A DNA stretch of 64,000 nucleotides from Streptomyces sp. NBC_01428 (GTDB lineage Bacteria > Actinomycetota > Actinomycetes > Streptomycetales > Streptomycetaceae). The notes beneath the pieces are model-generated. The model made no database searches. It was not told the origin of the DNA and saw nothing but the letters and a program-made list of their open reading frames with translations. The translations under genes and the position numbers were made by a program. Of this stretch, positions 36,797 to 45,272 are shown in pieces. The stretch is taken from the NCBI RefSeq assembly GCF_036231965.1, contig NZ_CP109499.1, forward strand, positions 2,728,001 to 2,792,000, written 5' to 3'. Numbering within the stretch: the stretch's first letter is position 1; every line of letters starts with the position of its first letter.

Positions 36797-36836
36797 CGTC
36801 CGCCACGTACGCCACCACCCGGAAGCGCGGGAGATC

Positions 36837-37505
36837 GTGTTCGACTTTCTTCAAGGTTATGACGTCCTCGGGGCGTTCTGGACGACGGTGAAACTCACCG
36901 TCTACTCCGCCCTCGGCTCCCTGGTCCTGGGCACCCTGCTGGCCGCGATGCGGGTCAGCCCGGTCCCCCTCATGCGCGGGTTCGGCACCGCCTACGTGAA
37001 CATCGTCCGGAACATCCCGCTGACCGTCATCATCGTCTTCAGCTCACTCGGACTCGCCGACATCTTCGGCGTGACGTTGGGCGCACCGGACGACTTCAAG
37101 CTCCAGGGCTTCCGGCTCGCGGTCCTCAGTCTCGTCGCCTACACGGCGGCCTTCGTCTGCGAGGCGCTGCGCTCCGGCATCAACACCGTGCCCGTCGGAC
37201 AGGCGGAGGCGGCCCGCGCGATCGGGCTGAGCTTCAGCCAGACCCTGCGGCTCATCGTGCTGCCGCAGGCGTTCCGTTCCGTCATCGTGCCGCTGGCGAA
37301 CGTGCTGATCGCACTGACCAAGAACACGACCGTGGCCGCCGCCATCGGCGTGGCCGAGGCCGCCACCCTGATGAAGACGATGATCGAGGCCGAGGCGCAG
37401 ACGGTCCTCATCGCCGCCGTCTTCGCCTTCGGGTTCGTGGTCCTGACCCTCCCCACCGGCCTCATCCTCGGCTGGCTGGGCAAGCGACTGGCGGTAAAGC
37501 GATGA
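36837..37505 (+). CDS. gluC: Glutamate ABC transporter permease GluC
   Basis: A 222-residue BPD-type permease with about five membrane helices. The cytoplasmic EAA-like loop VGQAEAARAIGLSFSQTLRLI contacts the ATPase. The GTG at 36837 follows GGGAGA. It overlaps gluD by 4 bp (ATGA), indicating translational coupling and equal expression of the heterodimeric permease. Confidence 0.94.
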   Translation: MFDFLQGYDVLGAFWTTVKLTVYSALGSLVLGTLLAAMRVSPVPLMRGFGTAYVNIVRNIPLTVIIVFSSLGLADIFGVTLGAPDDFKLQGFRLAVLSLVAYTAAFVCEALRSGINTVPVGQAEAARAIGLSFSQTLRLIVLPQAFRSVIVPLANVLIALTKNTTVAAAIGVAEAATLMKTMIEAEAQTVLIAAVFAFGFVVLTLPTGLILGWLGKRLAVKR

Positions 37506-38404
37506 CCTCCGTTCTCTACGACGCCCCCGGCCCCCGGGCCAAGCGCCGCAATGTGGTCCTCTCGGTGGTCTTCGTCGTTCTGTTCGCCCTGTTCCTGTGG
37601 TGGGTCTGGACGGCGATGGACGACAAGAACCAGCTCAAGTGGGCCCTTTGGGAGCCGTTCACCACGGCGGACGCCTGGAGCACCTATCTGTGGCCGGGTC
37701 TCCTCGGCACGCTCAAGGCCGCCGCGCTCAGCATGGTGATCGCCCTCCCGCTGGGCGCCGTCTTCGGCATCGCCCGTCTCTCGGACCACCGCTGGGTGCG
37801 CGTTCCGGCCGGGGCCGTGGTCGAGTTCTTCCGGTCGATCCCGGTCCTGCTGCTCATGCTGTTCGCGAACGAGCTGTACGCGCGCTCCGCGGGCATCGCC
37901 AGTGAGGACCGCCCGTTCTACGCGGTCGTCACCGGCCTGGTCCTCTACAACGCCTCGGTCCTCGCCGAGGTCGTGCGGGCCGGCATCCTCGCCCTCCCCA
38001 AGGGGCAGACGGAGGCCGCGTACGCGATCGGGCTGCGCAAGGGCCAGACGATGGGCAGCATCCTGCTGCCGCAGGCGGTCACCGTCATGCTGCCCGCGAT
38101 CGTCAGCCAACTCGTGGTCATCGTGAAGGACACCGCACTGGGCGGTGTGATGATCGGCTACCAGGAGCTGCTCACCGCGCGCAGCACGCTGGCGGCCAAC
38201 TACGCCAACGTCGTCCAGAGCTTCATCATCGTCGCCGTCATCTTCATCATCGTGAACTTCGCGATCACCAGCTTCGCCTCCTGGCTGGAGGCCCGGCTGC
38301 GGCGCGGCAAGAAGTCGACCGGCGCGGTGCTCCCGCTGAACGACGCCGCGATCGACGGCACCGCGGGCACGGGTGGTGGCGGCGGCATCGCAGGCGGTAT
38401 CTGA
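37502..38404 (+). CDS. gluD: Glutamate ABC transporter permease GluD
   Basis: A 300-residue partner permease. A longer N-terminus with one hydrophobic helix precedes the BPD permease domain. The EAA-like loop is KGQTEAAYAIGLRKGQTMGS. The C-terminus has a Gly-rich tail. The start overlaps the gluC stop. A perfect hairpin follows at 38432, ending the operon. Confidence 0.94.
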   Translation: MTSVLYDAPGPRAKRRNVVLSVVFVVLFALFLWWVWTAMDDKNQLKWALWEPFTTADAWSTYLWPGLLGTLKAAALSMVIALPLGAVFGIARLSDHRWVRVPAGAVVEFFRSIPVLLLMLFANELYARSAGIASEDRPFYAVVTGLVLYNASVLAEVVRAGILALPKGQTEAAYAIGLRKGQTMGSILLPQAVTVMLPAIVSQLVVIVKDTALGGVMIGYQELLTARSTLAANYANVVQSFIIVAVIFIIVNFAITSFASWLEARLRRGKKSTGAVLPLNDAAIDGTAGTGGGGGIAGGI

Positions 38405-38431
38405 TGAACAGTCAATCTGCGTGACCGGCGG

Positions 38432-38457
38432 GGGCAGTGGCGTGATCGCCACTGCCC
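38432..38457 (+). terminator. Terminator after gluD
   Basis: A perfect 11-bp stem (GGGCAGTGGCG and its complement) with a TGAT tetraloop, 27 bp after the gluD stop. Confidence 0.85.
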
Positions 38458-38577
38458 TCGTCACTTGACGCAAGCACCGGCAATGGGTTGCATACGTTCT
38501 GTGATCGTGCACCCCGCTCCACCTGCCTGTTGCCGTACGTCTCTCAGGACACCGCTCCGGGCAGGGGGCACCGCGTC

Positions 38578-40326
38578 GTGGACCCGGTGATCATCGTCGG
38601 AGCAGGGCCCGTCGGGCTCACGCTGGCCCTTGCGCTGGCCCGCCAGGAGGTTCCCTCCGTGGTCCTGGACGAGGGGCCGGGCAAGGACGAACAACGGCTC
38701 GCGCGAAGTGTGGTGCTGCGCGAGGACACGGCCGCGCTGGTCGGCAGGCTCGCGGGGCTCCCGCCCGACGACATCGGCTTCCGTTGGGCCGGATGGCGGT
38801 CGATGCGACGCAAGCAGGTGATGCGCGAGGTCGCCTTCGGCGGCCGGGTGAGCGGGAGCGGGGAACGGGGCGGTGCCACCGGCTCCCGGGACACCGGGGC
38901 GTCCCGCGGTGACGGCCCTCGGGGGGCCGTCACCGCCCGGGGCGCGGGTGCCTCCAGGGGCGCGGAAAGCACGGTGGAGGCGGAGGAGTTCAGCGCTCCG
39001 CTGCACATCGCCCAGCACGAACTGACCGGGGCCCTGCGCGAGGCGATCGTCCACGAGCGGCTCATCAAGGTCGCCGCCGACAGCCGTCTCGACTCCGTCG
39101 AACAGGAGACGTCGGGCGTCACGGCACACACCCGCGGGTCCAACGGAACGTGGTGGCGCGGCAGTTACCTCGTCGGATGCGACGGACCGCGCTCGACGGT
39201 GCGCAAGCTCCAGGACATCCGCTTCCCCGGCCGCACCGCGGTCGAGCGGCACGCGGTGGCGGCGCTGCGGGCCGAACTCCCCTGGCCCGGAGAAGCGTTG
39301 CTGCACCGCCTGCCGCCGTGGCGGACGTCCGGGCCCTCCGTCGGTGAGGTGACCGCGCGCCCGCTCGCCGAGGACGTGTGGCGACTGGACTGGCTGCTGC
39401 CCCCGGGCAAGGACCTGGTCACGCCCGACCTGCTGGTCGCCCGCATCAGGGAGACCCTCGGCGGCTGGAGCGGCGGCTCCACCCCCGCGTACGAGCTGCT
39501 CGACACCGGCGTCCACACCGTGCACCACCGGCTCGCCCGGCGGTGGCGTGTCGGGCGGGTCTTCCTCGCCGGGGACGCCGCCCACCTGCTCGGCGCCCTC
39601 GGTACCCAGGGGCTGGACGAAGGGCTGCGGGACGCCGACAACCTCGCCTGGAAGCTGGCGCTCGCCTGGCACCACGGCCCGCACGAGGCCCTGCTCGACA
39701 GCTACCAGACGGAGCGGAGGGCCGTGGTCGCCGCCCGGTTGCGCGCCGCCGACCAGGCACTGCCCGTCCTGCGGGGCGGCGGCGGGCTTCGTGCCTACGT
39801 CCCCGGCTCCGCGCGCGGCCACGACGCGCTCCTCACGGACGGCCACCTCGGACGCGGCCCGCTGGGCACGCCGGGGACGTACGCCGACTCCCCGCTCGCG
39901 CCCCCGCCCGCCGAGTCGCAGGCCCCCGTCGCCACCGAGCCGGGCGCCCCGGTCACCGACGTCCGGGTGACGGCGGAGGACGGCTCGTTCGTACCGCTGC
40001 GCGAGCGGCTCGGGCGCGGCGTCCTGCTCGTCGTGCTGATCGCGCCGGGCACCGGGGTGTGGGAACGCAAGCACTGGGTGACGGCCGGCATCATGCCCCG
40101 GCTCGCCGCCGCCGTGACCGCGCTGCCGCACCCCGCCGAACTCCTCGTCGCGGAGAGCTATCCGGGCGCGGCGGCGCACACCGTGCTCCTCGTCCGCCCC
40201 GACGGCCATCTGGTCACCGCGCTCAGCGGCGTCCGGCCGGCCGACCTGTACGAGGCGGCCGAGGCCGCCCTCGGCGGACCGGCGGCGACGGAGCCCGCCG
40301 CGGAGGCGACCGCCGGCCGGAGTTGA
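38578..40326 (+). CDS. FAD-dependent aromatic monooxygenase (PheA/TfdB type)
   Basis: A 582-residue class A flavoprotein hydroxylase. FAD-binding GAGPVGLTLALALA starts near residue 8, CDGPRSTVRK contains the DG motif, and GDAAHLLGALGTQGLDEGLRDADNLAWKL near residue 325 is split here only by notation: the GDAAH and DNLAWKL elements are the second FAD motif. A C-terminal thioredoxin-like domain follows (about 470-570). A Gly/Arg/Ala-rich insertion of about 45 residues sits near residue 85-130. The GTG at 38578 has AGGGGG 9 nt upstream. The substrate is unknown and there is no adjacent pathway gene. Confidence 0.85.
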   Translation: MDPVIIVGAGPVGLTLALALARQEVPSVVLDEGPGKDEQRLARSVVLREDTAALVGRLAGLPPDDIGFRWAGWRSMRRKQVMREVAFGGRVSGSGERGGATGSRDTGASRGDGPRGAVTARGAGASRGAESTVEAEEFSAPLHIAQHELTGALREAIVHERLIKVAADSRLDSVEQETSGVTAHTRGSNGTWWRGSYLVGCDGPRSTVRKLQDIRFPGRTAVERHAVAALRAELPWPGEALLHRLPPWRTSGPSVGEVTARPLAEDVWRLDWLLPPGKDLVTPDLLVARIRETLGGWSGGSTPAYELLDTGVHTVHHRLARRWRVGRVFLAGDAAHLLGALGTQGLDEGLRDADNLAWKLALAWHHGPHEALLDSYQTERRAVVAARLRAADQALPVLRGGGGLRAYVPGSARGHDALLTDGHLGRGPLGTPGTYADSPLAPPPAESQAPVATEPGAPVTDVRVTAEDGSFVPLRERLGRGVLLVVLIAPGTGVWERKHWVTAGIMPRLAAAVTALPHPAELLVAESYPGAAAHTVLLVRPDGHLVTALSGVRPADLYEAAEAALGGPAATEPAAEATAGRS

Positions 40327-40459
40327 ACGCTCCGTGACCACCTGAGCTGGGGGATTCGATGCCGTGGGCCCTCGGGGGTCCACATAGTGACAGTGAGTTG
40401 ACCCGCCTGCACCGTCATGGTCTACTCCGGATCGTGACCGACACCTGTGTGCGCCTGTG

Positions 40460-40487
40460 GCGGAGGGTCCATATGGACCTCCTCCGC
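40460..40487. promoter_or_regulatory. Imperfect 28-bp palindrome upstream of the cysteine dioxygenase gene
   Basis: GGTCCATATGGACC (40466-40479) is a perfect 14-bp palindrome. Flanking GCGGAGG/CCTCCGC arms extend it to 28 bp with a 2-nt asymmetry. It lies about 110 bp upstream of the dioxygenase start and could be an operator or an RNA hairpin. Confidence 0.5.
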
Positions 40488-40593
40488 TATGCGGGCTGCG
40501 TGTGTCGCCCGTCCTTCTGACTTCGCATCCTTTCTCCCGCGCGCCGCTTCGTGCCTTCGCGCGCTCCTCTCGCGAACTCTCAGGACGGTCCGA

Positions 40594-41139
40594 GTGTCTG
40601 TCTCACCCTCTGTCTCCGCGTCTCCCGCTGTCCCCGGCGCCTCCGGCACCCCCACCCAGGCCGATCTCCTCGCCTTCGTCCGCCGTACGGCCGCCGACGC
40701 CGAGCTGATCGCCTCGCTCCCCCTCGACCCCGAAGGCCGCACCTGGGTGCGGCTCGAAGGCCCCGGCGGCAGCGAGGCCTGGCTCATCGGCTGGCCGCCC
40801 GGCACCGGTACGGGCTGGCACGACCACGCCGAGTCGGTCGGCGCCTTCCTCACCGCGTCCGGCGAGCTCAAGGAACACTCGCTCGCCGCGCGGCTGCCCG
40901 CCGACGGCTGGAAGACCCTCGAACTCACCGAGGACATCGACCGGCACCGCACGCTGTCCGCGGGTACCGGCCGCGCCTTCGGCCGCCACCACGTGCACGA
41001 GGTCCTCAACGAGTCCACCGAGGAGCACGCGATCTCGGTCCACGCCTACTACCCGCCGCTCCCGCAGATCCGCCGCTACAGCCGCACCGGCCAGTTGCTG
41101 CGTCTGGAGCACGTCGAACGCCCGGAGGACTGGCAGTGA
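40594..41139 (+). CDS. Cysteine dioxygenase type I (cupin)
   Basis: A 181-residue cupin. The first metal motif is GWHDHAES (about residue 75) and the second is HHVHEVLN (about 132), as in bacterial cysteine dioxygenases, which oxidise cysteine to cysteine sulfinate with Fe(II). The GTG at 40594 with AGGA upstream gives a family-like length; the frame stays open to 40447. It overlaps the rhodanese start by 4 bp, linking cysteine oxidation with sulfur transfer. Confidence 0.88.
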   Translation: MSVSPSVSASPAVPGASGTPTQADLLAFVRRTAADAELIASLPLDPEGRTWVRLEGPGGSEAWLIGWPPGTGTGWHDHAESVGAFLTASGELKEHSLAARLPADGWKTLELTEDIDRHRTLSAGTGRAFGRHHVHEVLNESTEEHAISVHAYYPPLPQIRRYSRTGQLLRLEHVERPEDWQ

Positions 41140-41546
41140 GCACCCCCGGCCCCGTCGGCATCGACGAGCTGCTGGAGCAGGTCCGCGCGGGCCTCGACCG
41201 CGTGGAACCCGAGGAGGCGTACGCGGCCGCGCAGGCCGGCGAGGCCCTCCTGGTCGACACCCGGTACGCGGCCCTGCGTGACCGCGACGGCCTGGTCCCC
41301 GGGGCTCTCGTCGTCGAGCGCAACGAACTGGAGTGGCGGCTCGACCCCGTCGGCAGCCATCGTGCCCCTGAGGCCACGAGCCATGACCTGAAGGTCGTGG
41401 TGTTCTGCAACGAGGGATACGCGTCGAGTCTCGCAGCGGCGTCCCTGCGTCAGTTGGGGCTGCACCGGGCGACCGACCTGGTCGGTGGCTTCCAGGCGTG
41501 GCGAGCGGCCGGTCTCCCGGTCACGACCGCCGACGGGGACGAGTAG
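41136..41546 (+). CDS. Rhodanese-like domain protein
   Basis: A 136-residue single rhodanese domain. LLVDTRYAALRDRDGLVPGA is the first conserved half, and the active-site loop CNEGYAS carries Cys near residue 90. VGGFQAWRAAGLP is the C-terminal signature. The GTG overlaps the TGA of the dioxygenase (GTGA) with GGAGG upstream, a clear coupled pair. It is expected to carry sulfane sulfur. Confidence 0.9.
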   Translation: MSTPGPVGIDELLEQVRAGLDRVEPEEAYAAAQAGEALLVDTRYAALRDRDGLVPGALVVERNELEWRLDPVGSHRAPEATSHDLKVVVFCNEGYASSLAAASLRQLGLHRATDLVGGFQAWRAAGLPVTTADGDE

Positions 41547-41596
41547 GTCCGCCGCCCTCGGCCCACGCGGAACCCTGGCCCCTCCCGGCCCCTACG

Positions 41597-41632
41597 AAGG
41601 CGGGCGCCCCTCGGGTAAGGGGCGCCCGCCTT
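41597..41632. terminator. Bidirectional terminator between the rhodanese and permease genes
   Basis: A perfect 15-bp stem (AAGGCGGGCGCCCCT and its complement) with a 6-nt loop, T-rich on the plus-strand exit. Confidence 0.9.
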
Positions 41633-41724
41633 GTGCACCACCTCTTACAACCACCCTTCGGGGCCACCCTTTCGGGAGTGGCGCGCACCTTTCGGCGGCG
41701 TGTCCCACGCGCCGCCGGCGGGAC

Positions 41725-44259
41725 TCACTCCTTGGCCGTGGCCACCAGGACGGGCCGCGTCCTCAGGGCGACGCGCCCGGGCAGCGCGGTGGCGACCAGG
41801 GCGAGCAGCCCGGCGACCGCGACGACCGTCAGGTACACGAGCGGGGTGACCGCGGGGGCCGCGCTGCCCGTCATACCGACGCTGAAGGCGGTGAGGACGG
41901 CGAGCGCGATCCCGCTGCCGAGGGCCGTGGCGAGCAGCAGGACCGACAGTGCCTCGGTCCGCAGCATGCGCAGCACCTGACGGCGGGTCGCACCGGCGAG
42001 GCGGAGCATCGCGAACTCGCGGACCCGTTCGGACACCGACATGGCGAGGGTGTTGACGACGGCGATGGCGGTGAAGGCCAGCACCAGCCCCATGGCGAGG
42101 AGGTTCACCTCGGCGTTCGCCTGCTGCCGCTCGATCCGGAGCGAGTCCGCCTCGGCCGGGGCGAGCACTCGTACGGCCGGGAACTCACGCAGCGTGGTCG
42201 CGAATTGTTTCTGTGTGCGGGCAGTGCGGACCAGGACGGAGGCGGCGAGTGGGTTGTCGACATGGCGGGCGACCAGGTCGTGGGCGAAGGTCAGGTCCCC
42301 GAAGCCGAGGCCCCTGGTGTAGACGGCGGCGACCGTGAGCCGGACGGGCGTTCCGTCACCGAGGGTGAGACGCAGCGTGTCTCCGGGCTTCAGATGGAGC
42401 TGGTTCGCGGCGAGTTCGCTGACGGCGACCGTGCCGCTGTCGAGGTCGTCCAGGGTGCCCGCCGTGACGTCCGGGTCCCAGGTGCAGGACAGGCCGGCCG
42501 GTGTGACGCCCTGTGCCGCGTACTTGTCGAGGCCCACCCGGACGGTCGTGCGGACCACTTCGGTGACGACGTCGTGCCGCGTGCGCAGGGCCCGGGCTGC
42601 CGCCGCCGGAACACCGGGGCCCTGAGCGGCGAGCACATAGTCGGCGCGGACACCCTCGCGCGCCTGGGCCCGGGCCGCGTTCCCGAGCGTGGGCTGGACG
42701 AAGAGCACGGTGCAGGTCATCCCGACGAGGAGGGTCAGCGGAGTGACGACGGAGGCCATGCGGGCCGCGTTGCCGCGGAGGTTGGCGCGGGCGAGCCGTC
42801 CCGCGGGGCCGCTCAGCCGCAGCGGGCCGGCGAGCCCGGCGGCGGCAGCGCGCACCAGCAGCGGTCCGAGGAGGGAGACGGCGGTGGCGAGGACCACGAC
42901 GGCCAGGAACGTCACGGGCGTCGACGCGGGCTCGGTGCGCAGCCTGCTGAGCACGGCGACGAGCACGGCTCCGCCCGCGAGGAGCACGAGACCGGCGAGC
43001 GTCCGGCCCCATGCCGGGCGGGTGCGCTCGACCCGTGCTTCGGCGAGTGCCTCGGCCGGGCGGATGCGGACGACACGGCGGGACGAGATACGGGCGGCGG
43101 CCCAGGCACCGAACAGCGTGGCGCCGACGGCGGCGAACAGGGGGAGGACACTGACGGTGTGCTGAAGCGTGGAGGGGACGGCGCCCAGGGCGACGAAGCG
43201 GTCGTACAGCCAACTCCCCAGCGGCAGGCCCACGATGGCTCCGCCGACACCTGCGGCCGCTCCGACGAGCAGGGCCTCGCGTCCGAGCAGGGTGCGGATC
43301 TGCCCCTGGGTGGCGGCGATGGCCCGCAGCAGGGCGAGTTCGCGATGACGCTGCTGGACGGACAGGGCGAAGGTGCCCACGACCACCAGCACGGCCACCA
43401 GCACGGAAGTGCCGCCCATCGCGCCGCCCATGCTGACCAGCCGGATGCGGGCGGCCGCGGCGTCCAGGAACTCGACCGGGCCTCGTGCGTCACCCGAAGC
43501 GACCTGCGCGGTGGTGCCGTTCAGCGCCTCGGTCACGGCCCGCTCGACCGTCCGGACGTCGGCGCTGTTCTCGGGCAGGACACCGATGGCGCTGACCTGG
43601 CCGGGGTGGGCGGCCAGCCGCGTGGCCTCGGCCGTGGAGAAGAAGAGGGAGGTCTGGTGGCTGACGTCGGAGGCGGGCGCGGCGATTCCGGTGACGTGGT
43701 AGGTGCGGGGTGACCGCGTCGACTGGACGGTGAGGCGGTCGCCGGGCTTCAGGTGCGCGCGCTCGGCGAAGTGCCGGTCGACGACGAGGTCGGTGTCCGA
43801 CTCGGGTGCCCTGCCGGCGGTGAGCCGGTACGGAGTGAGCGCGGCCGAGTCCCAGGCATGCCCGTAGGCGGGACGGTCCTTCTCCACGGCAGAGGCGGCG
43901 GTCAACGGCTGTGCGAGGAAGGTCAGTTCGGGGACGACGCGGCGCACTCCGGGCAGACCGCGCAGCCGGGTGGCGAGGTCGTCCGCGAGCCAGGCCCGTT
44001 CGGCGATCGGCTTCGCCTTGTGCTTGACCTTGGTCTTTCCCTTCTTGTGCTTGACGGTCGTCCGGTGGACGTTCTGGTCGGCGGAGACCACGATCGGCGC
44101 CGCGGCGTAGCGCTCGGTGCGGATCGTGCCGCGCAGGCCGGTCTCCAGGAGAGTGCCGCAGGCGGTGATGAGGGCCGCCGCGCACATCAGGGCGACGAAG
44201 GCACCGAGGAAGCCGCCCTTGCGGGCGCGGACGGTCTTCAGCGCGTAGCGCAGCATCAT
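41725..44259 (-). CDS. FtsX-like ABC transporter permease (MacB-type, two-domain)
   Basis: An 844-residue type VII ABC permease with an N-terminal membrane helix, a large extracytoplasmic MacB-like domain, FtsX domain 1 (about 270-390), an internal hydrophobic region, a second extracytoplasmic domain and FtsX domain 2 at the C-terminus. Such proteins usually work with a separate LolD-like ATPase in mechanotransmission or export, but no ATPase is adjacent. Of two consecutive ATGs, the first (44259) overlaps the regulator stop (ATGA), so the two genes are translationally coupled. Confidence 0.88.
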   Translation of the reverse strand: MMLRYALKTVRARKGGFLGAFVALMCAAALITACGTLLETGLRGTIRTERYAAAPIVVSADQNVHRTTVKHKKGKTKVKHKAKPIAERAWLADDLATRLRGLPGVRRVVPELTFLAQPLTAASAVEKDRPAYGHAWDSAALTPYRLTAGRAPESDTDLVVDRHFAERAHLKPGDRLTVQSTRSPRTYHVTGIAAPASDVSHQTSLFFSTAEATRLAAHPGQVSAIGVLPENSADVRTVERAVTEALNGTTAQVASGDARGPVEFLDAAAARIRLVSMGGAMGGTSVLVAVLVVVGTFALSVQQRHRELALLRAIAATQGQIRTLLGREALLVGAAAGVGGAIVGLPLGSWLYDRFVALGAVPSTLQHTVSVLPLFAAVGATLFGAWAAARISSRRVVRIRPAEALAEARVERTRPAWGRTLAGLVLLAGGAVLVAVLSRLRTEPASTPVTFLAVVVLATAVSLLGPLLVRAAAAGLAGPLRLSGPAGRLARANLRGNAARMASVVTPLTLLVGMTCTVLFVQPTLGNAARAQAREGVRADYVLAAQGPGVPAAAARALRTRHDVVTEVVRTTVRVGLDKYAAQGVTPAGLSCTWDPDVTAGTLDDLDSGTVAVSELAANQLHLKPGDTLRLTLGDGTPVRLTVAAVYTRGLGFGDLTFAHDLVARHVDNPLAASVLVRTARTQKQFATTLREFPAVRVLAPAEADSLRIERQQANAEVNLLAMGLVLAFTAIAVVNTLAMSVSERVREFAMLRLAGATRRQVLRMLRTEALSVLLLATALGSGIALAVLTAFSVGMTGSAAPAVTPLVYLTVVAVAGLLALVATALPGRVALRTRPVLVATAKE

Positions 44260-44978
44260 GTCGGGTCGCTCGCTTTTCTGTTGTGGGATGCCTCGGTGTC
44301 GTCGACTGCCGTGCTGCCGTGGGATGTCGGCACACTCTCGGCTTCGGCTCCGGTGTCGTTGTCCGGGGCCGGATGGGCGAGGAACCGGGTGAGGACGGTG
44401 CGCGCGCCGTCGGGAGTGTCGGTGTCGGGGCGCCTGTAGCGGTTGAGGAGCGCGATGTACTCCTCGAAGAACGCGTGCAGTTCGGGAAGCGTGAGCCGGA
44501 TGCTGCCGCGCGAGTAGGGGAAGGCGTCGGCCCACGGGTCCTCGTCCGCGCCGGTCCGCGTCTGCGTCCGGGCCTGGGCCTTCTCGAAGAGTTCGAGGTC
44601 GGCGGCGTAGGCGTGGTGGTTCAGCTCGTCCATGACGAGCCGCATCTCGGCGCTCTGCCGGCTGCGGGGCGGGAACCGCCGGTCACCGGGTACCGCCCGC
44701 CACCAGCGCTCCCGGCCGTGACCGTCCGCCTCCGGCTGCTCCTCGACGAAGCAGTACCGGGCGAGTTCACGCAGGTGGTAGCTGGTGGCTCCGGTGTTCA
44801 GCCCGAGCTCGCGGGCCAGGCTCGCCGAGGTCGCCGGGCCGTGCAGGGTGAGGTGCTGGAGGATGCGCTGCCGCCGGGGCTGCGCGAGGGCCTTGAGCGT
44901 GGCGAGGTCGGAGAGTTCCGTGGAGGCATGCGGCGCCGGTGCGGGTGCTGCCTCCTGCATGCCGGGTTCCTGTGCCAT
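44256..44978 (-). CDS. Winged-helix (ArsR-type) transcriptional regulator
   Basis: A 240-residue protein. The N-terminal winged helix-turn-helix (LKALAQPRRQRILQHLTLHGPATSASLARELGLNT region) is of the ArsR/helix_turn_helix_5 type, followed by an alpha-helical domain and a disordered Asp/Thr-rich tail. It overlaps the permease gene start. The start is uncertain: the ATG at 44978 lies inside a perfect palindrome and has no good ribosome site; the frame is open to 45053. The palindromes suggest autoregulation. Confidence 0.83.
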   Translation of the reverse strand: MAQEPGMQEAAPAPAPHASTELSDLATLKALAQPRRQRILQHLTLHGPATSASLARELGLNTGATSYHLRELARYCFVEEQPEADGHGRERWWRAVPGDRRFPPRSRQSAEMRLVMDELNHHAYAADLELFEKAQARTQTRTGADEDPWADAFPYSRGSIRLTLPELHAFFEEYIALLNRYRRPDTDTPDGARTVLTRFLAHPAPDNDTGAEAESVPTSHGSTAVDDTEASHNRKASDPT

Positions 44979-45014
44979 GTGTACACAGTCGTCCGTGCAC
45001 AGGTGCCTGTGCAC
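44978..45014. promoter_or_regulatory. Two palindromes at the regulator gene start
   Basis: TGTGTACACA (44978-44987) is perfect. GTGCACAGG-TG-CCTGTGCAC (44995-45014) has perfect 9-bp arms. They share TGTG/CACA half-sites and sit at the start of the regulator gene, as expected for an autorepressor. The remaining 258 bp to recX hold nothing clear. Confidence 0.55.
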
Positions 45015-45272
45015 TGCGGTGACCAGGCGTCTTCCGCCGGGGGTTAACCCCACCCCGTCCGGGGCCAGTTGACGTCGCGGCAGGCGGTCACGCCGGGGTC
45101 ACTCCTACGCCGCCCTCGTGGATCCGTCCGCACCCACACATGCGTCCGGGCCCCGAACGCGATCGGCGCCCCCGCGCGTCCACCGTGTCCGAAGCCCGTG
45201 ACCGGACGACGGCGCCCGGGACTCCGGGACACCGTGTGCTGCTGCTCCGTCGAGGGATCGGGGCCCGCGGGC

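Noticed and set aside
41485-43713. A 742-codon open frame opposite the FtsX-like permease
   Set aside because: It is Gly/Gln/Glu-rich shadow sequence; the opposite strand has real membrane helices and FtsX domains.
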